Origin: Fidelibacterota bacterium
GTDB lineage: Bacteria; Fidelibacterota; UBA8477; JABMPR01
Length of the DNA: 6,899 nucleotides
NCBI GenBank assembly: GCA_030596225.1
Contig: JAUVKO010000117.1
Coordinates: 1-6,899, forward strand
Direction of reading: 5' to 3'
Shown here: positions 1 through 5,316 of the stretch, in pieces
Layout: each line of letters opens with the position of its first letter
Numbering within the stretch: position 1 is the first letter of the stretch
The notes under the pieces: model-generated
The model's input: only the letters and a program-made list of their open reading frames with translations
Databases searched by the model: none
Told to the model about the DNA's origin: nothing
Program-made: the position numbers and the translations under genes

Positions 1-1
1 A

Positions 2-88
2 GCCACAAAGGACATACGTGAAGGGGCTGTTGATAAAATTGTAGATGAAATGGGAAATAAACTCAAAGAAACAGCCAAAAAGAAATAA
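2..88 (+). CDS. 3' end of an unidentified gene (partial, 28 codons)
   Basis: Only the last 28 codons are in the window, read in the frame starting at base 2 and ending at TAA 86-88. The other two forward frames are closed by stops within about 45 bases. The visible peptide is strongly charged, begins ATKDIREGAVDKIVDEMG and ends in a run of lysines (KETAKKK), which looks like an amphipathic or coiled-coil tail. No motif identifies the family. The gene lies upstream of the M23/bactofilin/atp cluster on the same strand but is cut off from it by the repeat element and intron. The last base of its stop codon is the first base of the inverted repeat, so the element sits at the very end of this gene and may have altered its original C-terminus. 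Confidence 0.6.
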   Translation, partial: ATKDIREGAVDKIVDEMGNKLKETAKKK

Positions 89-106
89 TACCAATTACAC
101 CTCAAA
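88..106. repeat. Left terminal inverted repeat (perfect partner at 2225-2243)
   Basis: ATACCAATTACACCTCAAA at 88-106 is the exact reverse complement of 2225-2243 (19 of 19 bases). The same sequence also pairs imperfectly with the inner terminus at 228-246. The perfect match to the outer copy shows that hairpin plus intron are bracketed by one well-conserved inverted repeat. Outside the repeat the flanks diverge at once (A87 opposite A2244). Confidence 0.85.
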
Positions 107-240
107 CTTGCACTAAATTTCTGCATCTTTTCCCGTTTTAGTGCACTTAAAATTTTCACCATAGCTATCGCTATGCTTCTAATTGTGAAGCTTCTAAAAC
201 GAAAAAATATTTTGGACTTATAGTGCACCTTTGAAGTACA

Positions 241-246
241 ATTGGT
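241..246 (+). other. IBS1 exon-binding site of the group II intron
   Basis: The last six bases before the intron, ATTGGT, are complementary to ACCAAT at 446-451 in domain I. This places the 5' splice and insertion point between 246 and 247, exactly at the right end of the hairpin element. I could not assign a convincing IBS2/EBS2 pair upstream. Confidence 0.6.
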
Positions 247-445
247 GTGCGCCAAGCAAAGCTAATGTGCTCAAGCTGGACAATCCAGCCCAGACAAAGG
301 CTAGCCCCCGGTCTGGAACAGAACTACACATATTAGGAGGTAACAAATAGTATGAAGCTGTAGTGATGGCAGTCTGCCAGCCACAATGCGCAAGCGTGAA
401 GGTGTTGAGCCCCGAAAATACTAACATTGCACACGACCAAGGCTT

Positions 446-451
446 ACCAAT
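446..451 (+). other. EBS1 in intron domain I
   Basis: ACCAAT, about 200 bases into the intron, is the exact complement of the six bases just before the 5' splice site (241-246). EBS1 loops usually lie in this part of domain I. A 6-mer match in a few hundred bases can arise by chance, so this rests on position as well as pairing. Confidence 0.55.
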
Positions 452-757
452 GCCGGAAGTCAGTATTATCATAAGCGAAAAATGTGTTTTTCGAGTTTTG
501 TCACAAGCCAAACAAAAGGCGAGTTTATGATGAGGTGCCGGGGTCTAAGTCCGTAGCGGGTAGATGAATTGAGAGCATTGGAACTTGGGAGAGCCTTACA
601 ATTTCTGAATGTTACTAATCAGAGTTGAAGAAACGAGGTAGTAATTTTGTAAGGCAGTCGGATTAATTCATAGTAGAGGAGTAAATGGGGTAACGCCCAT
701 TGAGTTCTGAGGAATGAGAACACTCGAAGGGATTAACATTTTAACGTAAGAAGGTAG

Positions 758-2116
758 ATGGAATCAATGTCAGACACAGAGCTGAAAAAAACATGGGTGA
801 AGCTGTCTTCTATATCGGAGTGTGCCCGAAACGACCTGACATATGAGTTTACGAGCTTGGCTCATCATCTCAGTGTTGAGTTTTTACGGGACTGCTACAG
901 GAGCCTTAATAGGAATAAGGCTGTAGGAGTAGATAGAGTAAGTTGGCAGGAATATGGCAAGGATTTGGATAGCAACCTGGAGGATTTAGTGCTCAGGTTA
1001 AAACGGAAATCTTATAAACCACTTCCAGCAAGACGCGTGTATATTCCCAAAGGAAAGAACGAGTTTCGACCTTTAGGAATCCCCACGATTGAAAGTAAGA
1101 TCGTAGAGAAGGGAATAACCCGAATCCTGCAAAGTATTTATGAGATGGACTTTTTGGAGTGTTCTTATGGGTTCCGACCCAAGCGGAGCGCTCACCAGGC
1201 GCTAAAGGCAGTAGATACAGTAATAATGAAAAAACCCGTGAATCATATAGTGGAAGCAGATATTAAAGGTTTCTTTGATAATGTAAACCACGCTATGCTG
1301 ATAGAATTCATGAGTATCAGGATAAAAGACAGTAGTCTGTTGTTTTTGATCAAACGATTTCTAAAAGCGGGATACGTTGATGCTGGCTTACTGGTTAAAT
1401 CAAAAAGCGGTACTCCCCAGGGCGGTATTTTAAGTCCAATATTAGCCAACATATTTCTGCATTATGTATTGGATGTGTGGTATGAACAGCAGGTAAAAGC
1501 TCATATCAAGGGCTATTGTGAGTTAGTACGATACGCTGATGATTATGTATGCCTGGTTCAGCACAAAGCGGAAGCAAACAGAATAAGAGAAGGGCTTGAA
1601 AACCGATTTAACAAACATGAATTGACACTGCATTCTGAAAAGACTAGAGTATTCAGCTTTGGTAGGTTTGAGAGAGAAAATGCTCGCAAACAGAACAGAA
1701 GAGCGAATACCTTTGATTTTCTGGGATTTACCCACTTCTGTGATACAACAAGAAAAGGGTACTTTAAAGTGGGACGAAAGACAGCCAGGAAGAAGTTCAG
1801 GGCTAAGCTCAAAGAGATGAATAGCTGGTTGAAATCAATCAGAAATCTCATTCCCACAAAAGAGTGGTGGCAAACACTAAGAGCAAAATTAAGGGGGCAT
1901 TTTCAATACTTTGGTGTCAGTGGAAATTATCGCTGTATCCATCAGTATTACTTCCTTGTTGTGGGATTAGTGCATGAATGGTTAAATCGAAGAAGTCAGA
2001 AAAAGAAGATGAGTTGGAGTAAAATGTACAATTACTTGACTCTCTACCCGCTTCCAAAACCAAAGATAATGCATAATTTTTACACTTTATCAAAGTACTC
2101 TCGTGAGTTAGGATGA
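758..2116 (+). CDS. ltrA: Group II intron reverse transcriptase/maturase, no HNH endonuclease
   Basis: A 452-residue intron-encoded protein that helps the intron RNA fold and splice and copies it into DNA at a new site. Reverse transcriptase blocks are clear: FRPLGIPT (103-110), YGFRPKRSAH (137-146), ADIKGFFDN with a catalytic Asp at 168, GTPQGGILSP (218-227) and the active-site YADD at 259-262. TFDFLGFTH (318-326) leads into the maturase (X) region, which includes RAKLRGHFQYFGVSGN (375-390). The protein stops soon after, with no CxxC-bearing HNH endonuclease domain, so it belongs to the endonuclease-lacking type. Such introns usually prime from nascent strands at the replication fork. ATG 758 follows AAGAAGG (748-754) closely; ATG 767, also in frame, has more normal spacing and could be the true start. 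The ORF ends two bases before domain V, as expected for a domain IV gene. Confidence 0.93.
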   Translation: MESMSDTELKKTWVKLSSISECARNDLTYEFTSLAHHLSVEFLRDCYRSLNRNKAVGVDRVSWQEYGKDLDSNLEDLVLRLKRKSYKPLPARRVYIPKGKNEFRPLGIPTIESKIVEKGITRILQSIYEMDFLECSYGFRPKRSAHQALKAVDTVIMKKPVNHIVEADIKGFFDNVNHAMLIEFMSIRIKDSSLLFLIKRFLKAGYVDAGLLVKSKSGTPQGGILSPILANIFLHYVLDVWYEQQVKAHIKGYCELVRYADDYVCLVQHKAEANRIREGLENRFNKHELTLHSEKTRVFSFGRFERENARKQNRRANTFDFLGFTHFCDTTRKGYFKVGRKTARKKFRAKLKEMNSWLKSIRNLIPTKEWWQTLRAKLRGHFQYFGVSGNYRCIHQYYFLVVGLVHEWLNRRSQKKKMSWSKMYNYLTLYPLPKPKIMHNFYTLSKYSRELG

Positions 2117-2117
2117 A

Positions 2118-2150
2118 GAGCCGTATGAGGGAAATCTTCAAGTACGGTTC
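2118..2150 (+). ncRNA. Group II intron domain V
   Basis: GAGCCGTAT (2118-2126) pairs with AGTACGGTTC (2141-2150, A2141 unpaired), with an AA bulge at 2140-2141. An upper stem GAGG/TCTTC closes on a GAAA-type loop. The catalytic AGC triad is at 2119-2121. This 33-nt hairpin is the most conserved part of group II ribozymes and shows that the reverse transcriptase belongs to an intron rather than to a retron or another RT system. Confidence 0.9.
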
Positions 2151-2155
2151 TGTGA

Positions 2156-2199
2156 GGGGCATGCACCACCATGCTAACGTGTGGTGGTGACATGCCTAC
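2156..2199 (+). ncRNA. Group II intron domain VI with branch-point A2190
   Basis: GGCATGCACCACCA (2158-2171) pairs with TGGTGGTG (2182-2189) and CATGCC (2191-2196). The only unpaired base within the stem is A2190, between the C2164-G2189 and G2163-C2191 pairs. A single bulged A on the 3' strand is the branch point that attacks the 5' splice site to form the lariat. Nearly all of the 14 remaining pairs are Watson-Crick, so the structure seems to be under selection or recently acquired. Confidence 0.85.
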
Positions 2200-2224
2200 T
2201 CGACATGAAGGATGCATAGATTGT

Positions 2225-2243
2225 TTTGAGGTGTAATTGGTAT
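2225..2243. repeat. Right terminal inverted repeat (perfect partner of 88-106)
   Basis: TTTGAGGTGTAATTGGTAT is the exact reverse complement of 88-106 and a diverged copy of the inner terminus at 228-246, differing by transitions. It lies about 25 bp beyond the intron's 3' end. It is therefore either the true outer end of the element that now contains the intron, or the remnant of a second element copy. Confidence 0.85.
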
Positions 2244-2246
2244 AAA
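2238..2246 (+). promoter_or_regulatory. Extended -10 promoter candidate at the repeat edge
   Basis: TGGTATAAA straddles the right repeat terminus and matches the extended -10 pattern TGnTATAAT at all but the last base. No good -35 is visible: TAGATT at 2217-2222 is 18 bases upstream and weak, but extended -10 promoters can do without one. It would give a leader of roughly 80 bases in front of the M23 gene. It is the best promoter candidate I see for the operon in this short gap, and the inserted repeat would supply part of it. Confidence 0.3.
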
Positions 2247-2288
2247 TTACCTTTGGCTCTAATGCTTTTAACTTTTCACAATAATATT

Positions 2289-2307
2289 CTCTGCGTCTCT
2301 GCGAGAG
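2289..2307. repeat. CGCAGAGACGCAGAG-type intergenic repeat
   Basis: CTCTGCGTCTCTGCGAGAG contains two tandem CTCTGCG units (reverse complement CGCAGAGACGCAGAG). The same kind of short motif recurs in intergenic regions of many unrelated bacteria. Its role is unknown. Here it lies between the mobile unit and the operon, within the presumed leader, where TCTC/GAGA (2296-2299/2303-2306) can form a small hairpin. Confidence 0.45.
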
Positions 2308-2330
2308 GCTAAGAACTCGTCAAGGAATCA

Positions 2331-3122
2331 ATGAAACACGAAAAATATACTATCCTCATTCTCCCGGATAATGATGCCACCGGAAGAACTATTTCCATTA
2401 CTGCTAAAATGGTAAATGTTCTCAAGATTCTGTTGCTTATCCTAATTGGAACAATCATTATTTTCAGCATATTCTATCTGCCCAAGGCATTAAAGTATAA
2501 GACCATTAAATTGGAAAATGATTATCTCTTGAACGAGCGTCAAGAAGTGGCCGGTCTATTGAAAAATGCCAAACGTATCAAAGAGATCAATCATTTCATC
2601 GAGAACACTTTAGGTGGTCACTATGACCTTCAAAACGGGTTTGGAGATAGTGCAAATTCTTCGAGTGAGAATTGGGAATTATCGCCCTTCGAGACCATGG
2701 GCTTGTTGGAAGATTTACCAACTTACCTCCCGATCAAAGGCTTTGTAAATGCCGGGTTCAAGGTTAGAGAAGGTCTCTTTAGTCAGGATCATCTGGGTAT
2801 TGATCTTTCCTCTATTGAGGATCGGATAGTCAAGGCTGCCGGTCGCGGTTACGTGATATTCTCAGACTGGACCTATCGTTTCGGGAATACCATTATCATT
2901 GATCACGGAAATGGCTACCTGACCGTCTATGGTCACAACGAACAGAATTTGGTATCTCAACGCCAGGTAGTGGATCGGGCAGAGCCTATCGCGGTCATGG
3001 GTAATACAGGTATCTCTGAGGGAGCCCATCTGCATTTTGAGATCTGGCATAAAGGCGTGCCTTTAGATCCCGCTACATTTATCACAGAACTGAAAGAAGA
3101 AAGCTCCTCATCGGGAGAATAG
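2331..3122 (+). CDS. Membrane-anchored M23 (LytM-type) peptidoglycan endopeptidase
   Basis: A 263-residue zinc metallopeptidase that should cut peptide cross-links in the cell wall. Residues 1-27 are cytoplasmic. A single membrane helix spans about 28-50, a charged, probably coiled-coil stretch about 55-95, and the catalytic domain about 130-255. The zinc ligands are present: H154 and D158 (HLGID) and H235 in HLHFE (233-237). H202 (YGHN) and H233 complete the active site, so the enzyme looks active. ATG 2331 follows AAGGA (2322-2326). The bactofilin gene starts 10 bases after the stop. Short cytoplasmic tail, one helix and LytM domain beside a bactofilin gene is a known pairing in other bacteria, where the bactofilin polymer positions the hydrolase to shape the cell. 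That partnership here is inferred from adjacency. Confidence 0.9.
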   Translation: MKHEKYTILILPDNDATGRTISITAKMVNVLKILLLILIGTIIIFSIFYLPKALKYKTIKLENDYLLNERQEVAGLLKNAKRIKEINHFIENTLGGHYDLQNGFGDSANSSSENWELSPFETMGLLEDLPTYLPIKGFVNAGFKVREGLFSQDHLGIDLSSIEDRIVKAAGRGYVIFSDWTYRFGNTIIIDHGNGYLTVYGHNEQNLVSQRQVVDRAEPIAVMGNTGISEGAHLHFEIWHKGVPLDPATFITELKEESSSSGE

Positions 3123-3132
3123 GAAGAGACTG

Positions 3133-3522
3133 ATGGCTAATAGAATTCATCGTATTGAAACCATTATTGGACGCGGGACTCATATTTCAGGCGATATGCA
3201 GATCAATGGTAGTGCTCATATCAATGGAACTGTTGATGGTAGCATAGTTGCAAGTGGCTTTGTGACTGTCTCAGAGTCAGGAGTTGTCAAAGGGGGAATC
3301 AAGGGAGAATACGCGATCATTGGCGGTATAGTGGGGGGTGATGTTGAAGTTGAGGGAAAGGTAGCATTAGGCAAAGCGGGCCGACTCAAAGGGGATGTCA
3401 TTGCAACTCGACTTATTATCGAAGATGGAGCCATTTTTCAGGGACGTAGTTCAATGGTGCCTGAGGTTGCTGAAGAAGAATTAAGTTTTGATGTCTTTGG
3501 AGAGGAAAGTAAACTCACTTGA
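3133..3522 (+). CDS. Bactofilin
   Basis: A 129-residue protein of the bactofilin (DUF583) family, cytoskeletal proteins that polymerise without nucleotide into filaments and usually lie on the inner membrane. The core, residues about 12-105, is a run of short hydrophobic/glycine strands such as ISGDMQINGSAHINGTVDGS and GDVEVEGKVALGKAGRLKGDV, the pattern of a right-handed beta-helix. The ends are short; the acidic tail (VAEEELSFDVFGEESKLT) is probably disordered. The gene follows the M23 gene by 10 bases, with AGGAAGAG (3121-3128) as its ribosome binding site. It probably scaffolds the neighbouring peptidase. The stop TGA (3520-3522) overlaps the atpZ start as TTGA, which suggests translational coupling between the shape genes and the ATP synthase genes. 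Confidence 0.92.
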   Translation: MANRIHRIETIIGRGTHISGDMQINGSAHINGTVDGSIVASGFVTVSESGVVKGGIKGEYAIIGGIVGGDVEVEGKVALGKAGRLKGDVIATRLIIEDGAIFQGRSSMVPEVAEEELSFDVFGEESKLT

Positions 3523-3722
3523 AATCCGCAGGGCAGGGTAAGTATATGGCTGCCGCTTCCACGATGACCGGAAGTGTATTGGGTTTAGGTGCTATTGGCT
3601 ATTTTCTGGATCAAAAGTTTGAATGGGGCCAGTATGGCGTACTCACAGGCGCCTTACTTGGTGTTATTATTGGGATGTACGATCTCTATAAAAGCATCTA
3701 TATGAAAGATGATGATCAATGA
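3519..3722 (+). CDS. atpZ: AtpZ/AtpI-family small membrane protein
   Basis: A 67-residue protein of the AtpZ/AtpI (ATPase gene1) family found at the head of many atp operons. Members are linked to c-ring assembly or cation supply for ATP synthase, but the role is not firmly settled. Two membrane helices lie at about 15-30 and 37-58. The family signature GxxxGYxLD is present as GLGAIGYFLD (22-31), and a GxxxG-like run GALLGVIIGMYDLYK follows in helix 2. The start given is TTG 3519, with AGAGGAAAG (3501-3509) upstream and a TTGA overlap with bactofilin. ATG 3546 (58 residues, preceded by AGGG) is a real alternative and keeps both helices. The end overlaps atpI as ATGA. Confidence 0.82.
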   Translation: MKSAGQGKYMAAASTMTGSVLGLGAIGYFLDQKFEWGQYGVLTGALLGVIIGMYDLYKSIYMKDDDQ

Positions 3723-4111
3723 AGCCCTGGAAGATACTGGGTCTGTACGCACTGCTATTGAATGGTTTGGTCATAGCCGCATTTCTTTTTACAGCCAGGG
3801 CTGATCTTATTCTTTCAGTAATGGCTGGAGCATTTCTGCCTGTTTTCATTAGTGGGTCTCTGCTTTTTTGGGCTGACTATAATAAAAATTATGACGCTCA
3901 GCAGCTGCAAAAAATCAATATAATCGGCTTCTTTTTGAAGGTAATTCTGCTTGGTATCTGGGCTGTAATTCTAATTAATGCAGGTACTTTGGATAAGATG
4001 ACTTTTATTGTAACATTACTTATAAACTTTCTTGCGTGGCATGGGGTCGAAGCTTATTATTGGCCGCTTTTTATCGCGAGAAATACACAGGCAAAAGGGG
4101 AAAATTCTTAA
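3719..4111 (+). CDS. atpI: ATP synthase subunit I-like membrane protein
   Basis: A 130-residue, very hydrophobic protein with four predicted membrane helices (about 6-24, 29-51, 66-88, 93-117) and a short polar C-terminus. This size and topology, together with its place between atpZ and atpB, fit the AtpI group. These accessory proteins help assemble the c ring in some bacteria and are often dispensable. Sequence conservation in the family is low, so the call leans on context. ATG 3719 overlaps the atpZ stop (ATGA) and the stop TAA 4109-4111 shares one base with the atpB start (TAATG), so both junctions look translationally coupled. No strong ribosome binding site of its own is seen. Confidence 0.75.
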   Translation: MKPWKILGLYALLLNGLVIAAFLFTARADLILSVMAGAFLPVFISGSLLFWADYNKNYDAQQLQKINIIGFFLKVILLGIWAVILINAGTLDKMTFIVTLLINFLAWHGVEAYYWPLFIARNTQAKGENS

Positions 4112-4929
4112 TGGCTCAGGGCGGCCACGAAACTAGCACCAACATCGGGGAACAGATCATTGCACACGTTGCGAATAGCGGCGAAATGATCCATTTTGAG
4201 CTTTTCGGTATTAACCTATCAATTACCAAACATGTGATCATGCTCTGGATTGCTGCGAGCCTATTGATAACGGTTGCTCTGTATGCATCACGAAAATACC
4301 GTAGTGAAAAACGACCCATTCCCAGTGGCTTTACCAATGCGTTTGAATTTGTAGTAGATTTTGTGCGAACCGGGATTCTTATACCGACCGTTGGAAAGAA
4401 TCATGTGTTAAAATGGGGACCTCTGGTAATGTCCTTTTTCTTTTTGATCCTGACGATGAATTTTCTCGGCCTGATGCCCATGTTTAATTATATCAATCAT
4501 GGTCACGGTGGCACAACGCCAACTGGCAATTTCAATATGACAGCGGCACTGGCCATCATCACCTTTTTTGCTATTATTATTGCGGGAGTATTGGAGCATG
4601 GTTTTTTCAGATACTGGAAGAACATGATTCCTGGTAATGTTCCTAAAGCAGTATTGATCATACTTATTCCTATTGAAGTAATGAGCATGTTCGTTCGTCC
4701 CTTCGCCTTAACCATGCGACTGGCTGCCAATATGACAGCAGGACATATTGCCATGTTGGCCATATTTGCCCCGATCTTTATTCTGCATAATGCCTATGTT
4801 GGTGTGGCATCAGTTGCCATGAATGTGGGAATCACCTTTTTAGAGATAATCGTGAGTATAGTGCAAGCCTATGTGTTTACCCTCCTTTCTTCGGTATTCA
4901 TTGGTCAGTCTATTCACCCTCATCATTAA
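4111..4929 (+). CDS. atpB: F-type ATP synthase subunit a
   Basis: A 272-residue membrane subunit of Fo that carries the two half-channels through which ions reach the c ring. The essential arginine is R203 in TMRLAANMTAGH (201-212). Other hallmarks are NFLGLMP (117-123), PIEVMSMFVRPFALTMR (187-203) and the last helix EIIVSIVQAYVFTLLSSVFI (245-264) with its conserved Gln252. At least five hydrophobic helices are visible. A histidine-rich loop (YINHGHGG, 127-134) and a histidine-rich C-terminus (SIHPHH) are notable. I use ATG 4111 because it follows AAGGGGAAAA (4095-4104) and gives a TAATG junction with atpI. An in-frame ATG at 4036 would add 25 residues that merely read through the atpI end in another frame. 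Confidence 0.95.
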   Translation: MAQGGHETSTNIGEQIIAHVANSGEMIHFELFGINLSITKHVIMLWIAASLLITVALYASRKYRSEKRPIPSGFTNAFEFVVDFVRTGILIPTVGKNHVLKWGPLVMSFFFLILTMNFLGLMPMFNYINHGHGGTTPTGNFNMTAALAIITFFAIIIAGVLEHGFFRYWKNMIPGNVPKAVLIILIPIEVMSMFVRPFALTMRLAANMTAGHIAMLAIFAPIFILHNAYVGVASVAMNVGITFLEIIVSIVQAYVFTLLSSVFIGQSIHPHH

Positions 4930-4935
4930 TTATTT

Positions 4936-4962
4936 TTGATCTTCATTAAACAAATATATAAT
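4936..4962 (+). promoter_or_regulatory. Candidate internal promoter upstream of atpE
   Basis: The 146-bp gap between atpB and atpE is long for this operon. It contains a perfect -10 TATAAT (4957-4962) preceded by TTGATC (4936-4941), a 4-of-6 -35, with a short 15-base spacer. Transcripts from here would carry about 105 bases of leader before atpE. An internal promoter or processing site would help raise subunit c above the other subunits. No terminator-like hairpin with a T-run is seen after atpB. Confidence 0.4.
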
Positions 4963-5060
4963 CCTTCTGGAACTCAAGACCAGGTCATGCTTACTCAGTT
5001 CAAGGAATTAAGACATGTAAGTATTGCTGCTCAAAGAGTGCCAGAAATCCACAACATTAC

Positions 5061-5067
5061 AAAGGAG
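5061..5067 (+). promoter_or_regulatory. Strong ribosome binding site of atpE
   Basis: AAAGGAG ends eight bases before the atpE ATG and sits in an A/T-rich, probably unstructured context. It is among the strongest Shine-Dalgarno sequences in the window, as expected for the subunit needed in most copies. Confidence 0.75.
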
Positions 5068-5075
5068 TTTTAAAA

Positions 5076-5300
5076 ATGGAAATGCAATTTGCTTATCTGG
5101 GTGCCGCTATTGGTGCAGGTATGATCGTTATTGGTGCCGGACTTGGTATTGGAAAATTAGCTGCTGCAGCTGCAGCCGGTATTGCTCGTCAGCCTGAAGC
5201 TGCTGCAAGCATCACTGGTGCTGTCAATTTGCCACTCTTTCTGCTCGAAGGTGTTGCCATCATCGGTGAGGTTGTTGCTCTTCTCATCGCTCTGAAATAG
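5076..5300 (+). CDS. atpE: F-type ATP synthase subunit c
   Basis: A 74-residue hairpin of two membrane helices; several copies form the rotor ring of Fo. Helix 1 has the glycine-rich packing motif GAGLGIGKLAAAAAAG (20-35) and the polar loop ARQPEA (37-42) contacts F1. Aligned from the RQP loop, the ion-binding carboxylate is E58 (LLEGVAI), equivalent to E. coli D61. The sodium ligands of Ilyobacter/Propionigenium c subunits are absent: the Gln position is Ile25, and the Ser-Thr after the Glu is Gly59-Val60. A proton-driven enzyme is therefore likely. A second glutamate, E65 (IIGEVV), lies seven residues further along the same helix and is unusual. Helix 1 also carries an alanine run (29-34). 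The gene stands apart from its neighbours, with its own possible promoter and a strong ribosome binding site. Confidence 0.95.
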   Translation: MEMQFAYLGAAIGAGMIVIGAGLGIGKLAAAAAAGIARQPEAAASITGAVNLPLFLLEGVAIIGEVVALLIALK

Positions 5301-5316
5301 AAGGTCTGATAACACT

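Larger units (their letters stand above)
88..246. repeat. MITE-like palindromic hairpin element
   Basis: The stretch folds on itself almost end to end. ACCAATT (90-96) pairs with AATTGGT (240-246), GCACTA (110-115) with TAGTGC (221-226), CGTTTTAG (134-141) with CTAAAACG (194-201), and CATAGC (160-165) with GCTATG (170-175) around a TATC loop. All these pairs share one centre near 168, which is the signature of a single palindromic unit rather than several chance hairpins. There is no coding potential. This is the shape of a small non-autonomous element (MITE) or hairpin repeat moved by a transposase encoded elsewhere. A flanking TA at 89-90 would fit the TA target of IS630/mariner-type elements, but that assignment is inference. 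The group II intron begins at the next base. Confidence 0.75.
247..2199 (+). mobile_element. Group II intron (ribozyme plus maturase ORF)
   Basis: Self-splicing retroelement RNA of about 1.95 kb. The 5' end GTGCG (247-251) matches the GUGYG consensus. Domain I follows with small helices such as CTGGA/TCCAG (276-280/284-288) and CCAGAC/GTCTGG (290-295/311-316), and EBS1 at 446-451. The RNA upstream of the ORF (247-757) is non-coding ribozyme. The maturase is in domain IV, domain V is at 2118-2150 and domain VI about 2156-2199. The 3' end is set at TAC 2197-2199 because group II introns usually end in AY. That is 9 bases past the branch A, a little longer than the usual 7-8, and an end near 2204 (GAC) is possible. 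All parts are present and the ORF is open, so the intron looks intact. Mobility is inferred. Confidence 0.85.

Noticed and set aside
134..201. Hairpin as a rho-independent terminator of the first gene
   Set aside because: The stem is A/T-rich and imperfect, with no T-run directly after it. It is better explained as the core of a palindromic repeat, though it might still weaken read-through.
218..511. Minus-strand ORF of 97 codons across the hairpin end and intron 5' region
   Set aside because: It lies antisense to ribozyme domain I, has no ribosome binding site or family motif, and is best explained as a chance reading frame in structured RNA.
1558..1857. Minus-strand ORF of 99 codons within the maturase gene
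   Set aside because: It is a shadow of the strongly conserved reverse transcriptase/maturase frame and has no independent start signals.
758..2116. Reverse transcriptase as part of a retron, diversity-generating or defence system
   Set aside because: Domain V with its AGC triad, domain VI with a bulged A, the GTGCG 5' end and the maturase X region together identify a group II intron. No template/variable repeats, msr/msd-like RNA or partner effector gene is present.
4036..4110. Upstream in-frame start for atpB giving 297 residues
   Set aside because: The extra 25 residues overlap the end of atpI in another frame and do not resemble a subunit a N-terminus. ATG 4111 has a ribosome binding site and a TAATG junction.
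5076..5300. Sodium-driven ATP synthase
   Set aside because: The Gln and Ser/Thr ligands that define sodium-binding c subunits are replaced by Ile25, Gly59 and Val60.
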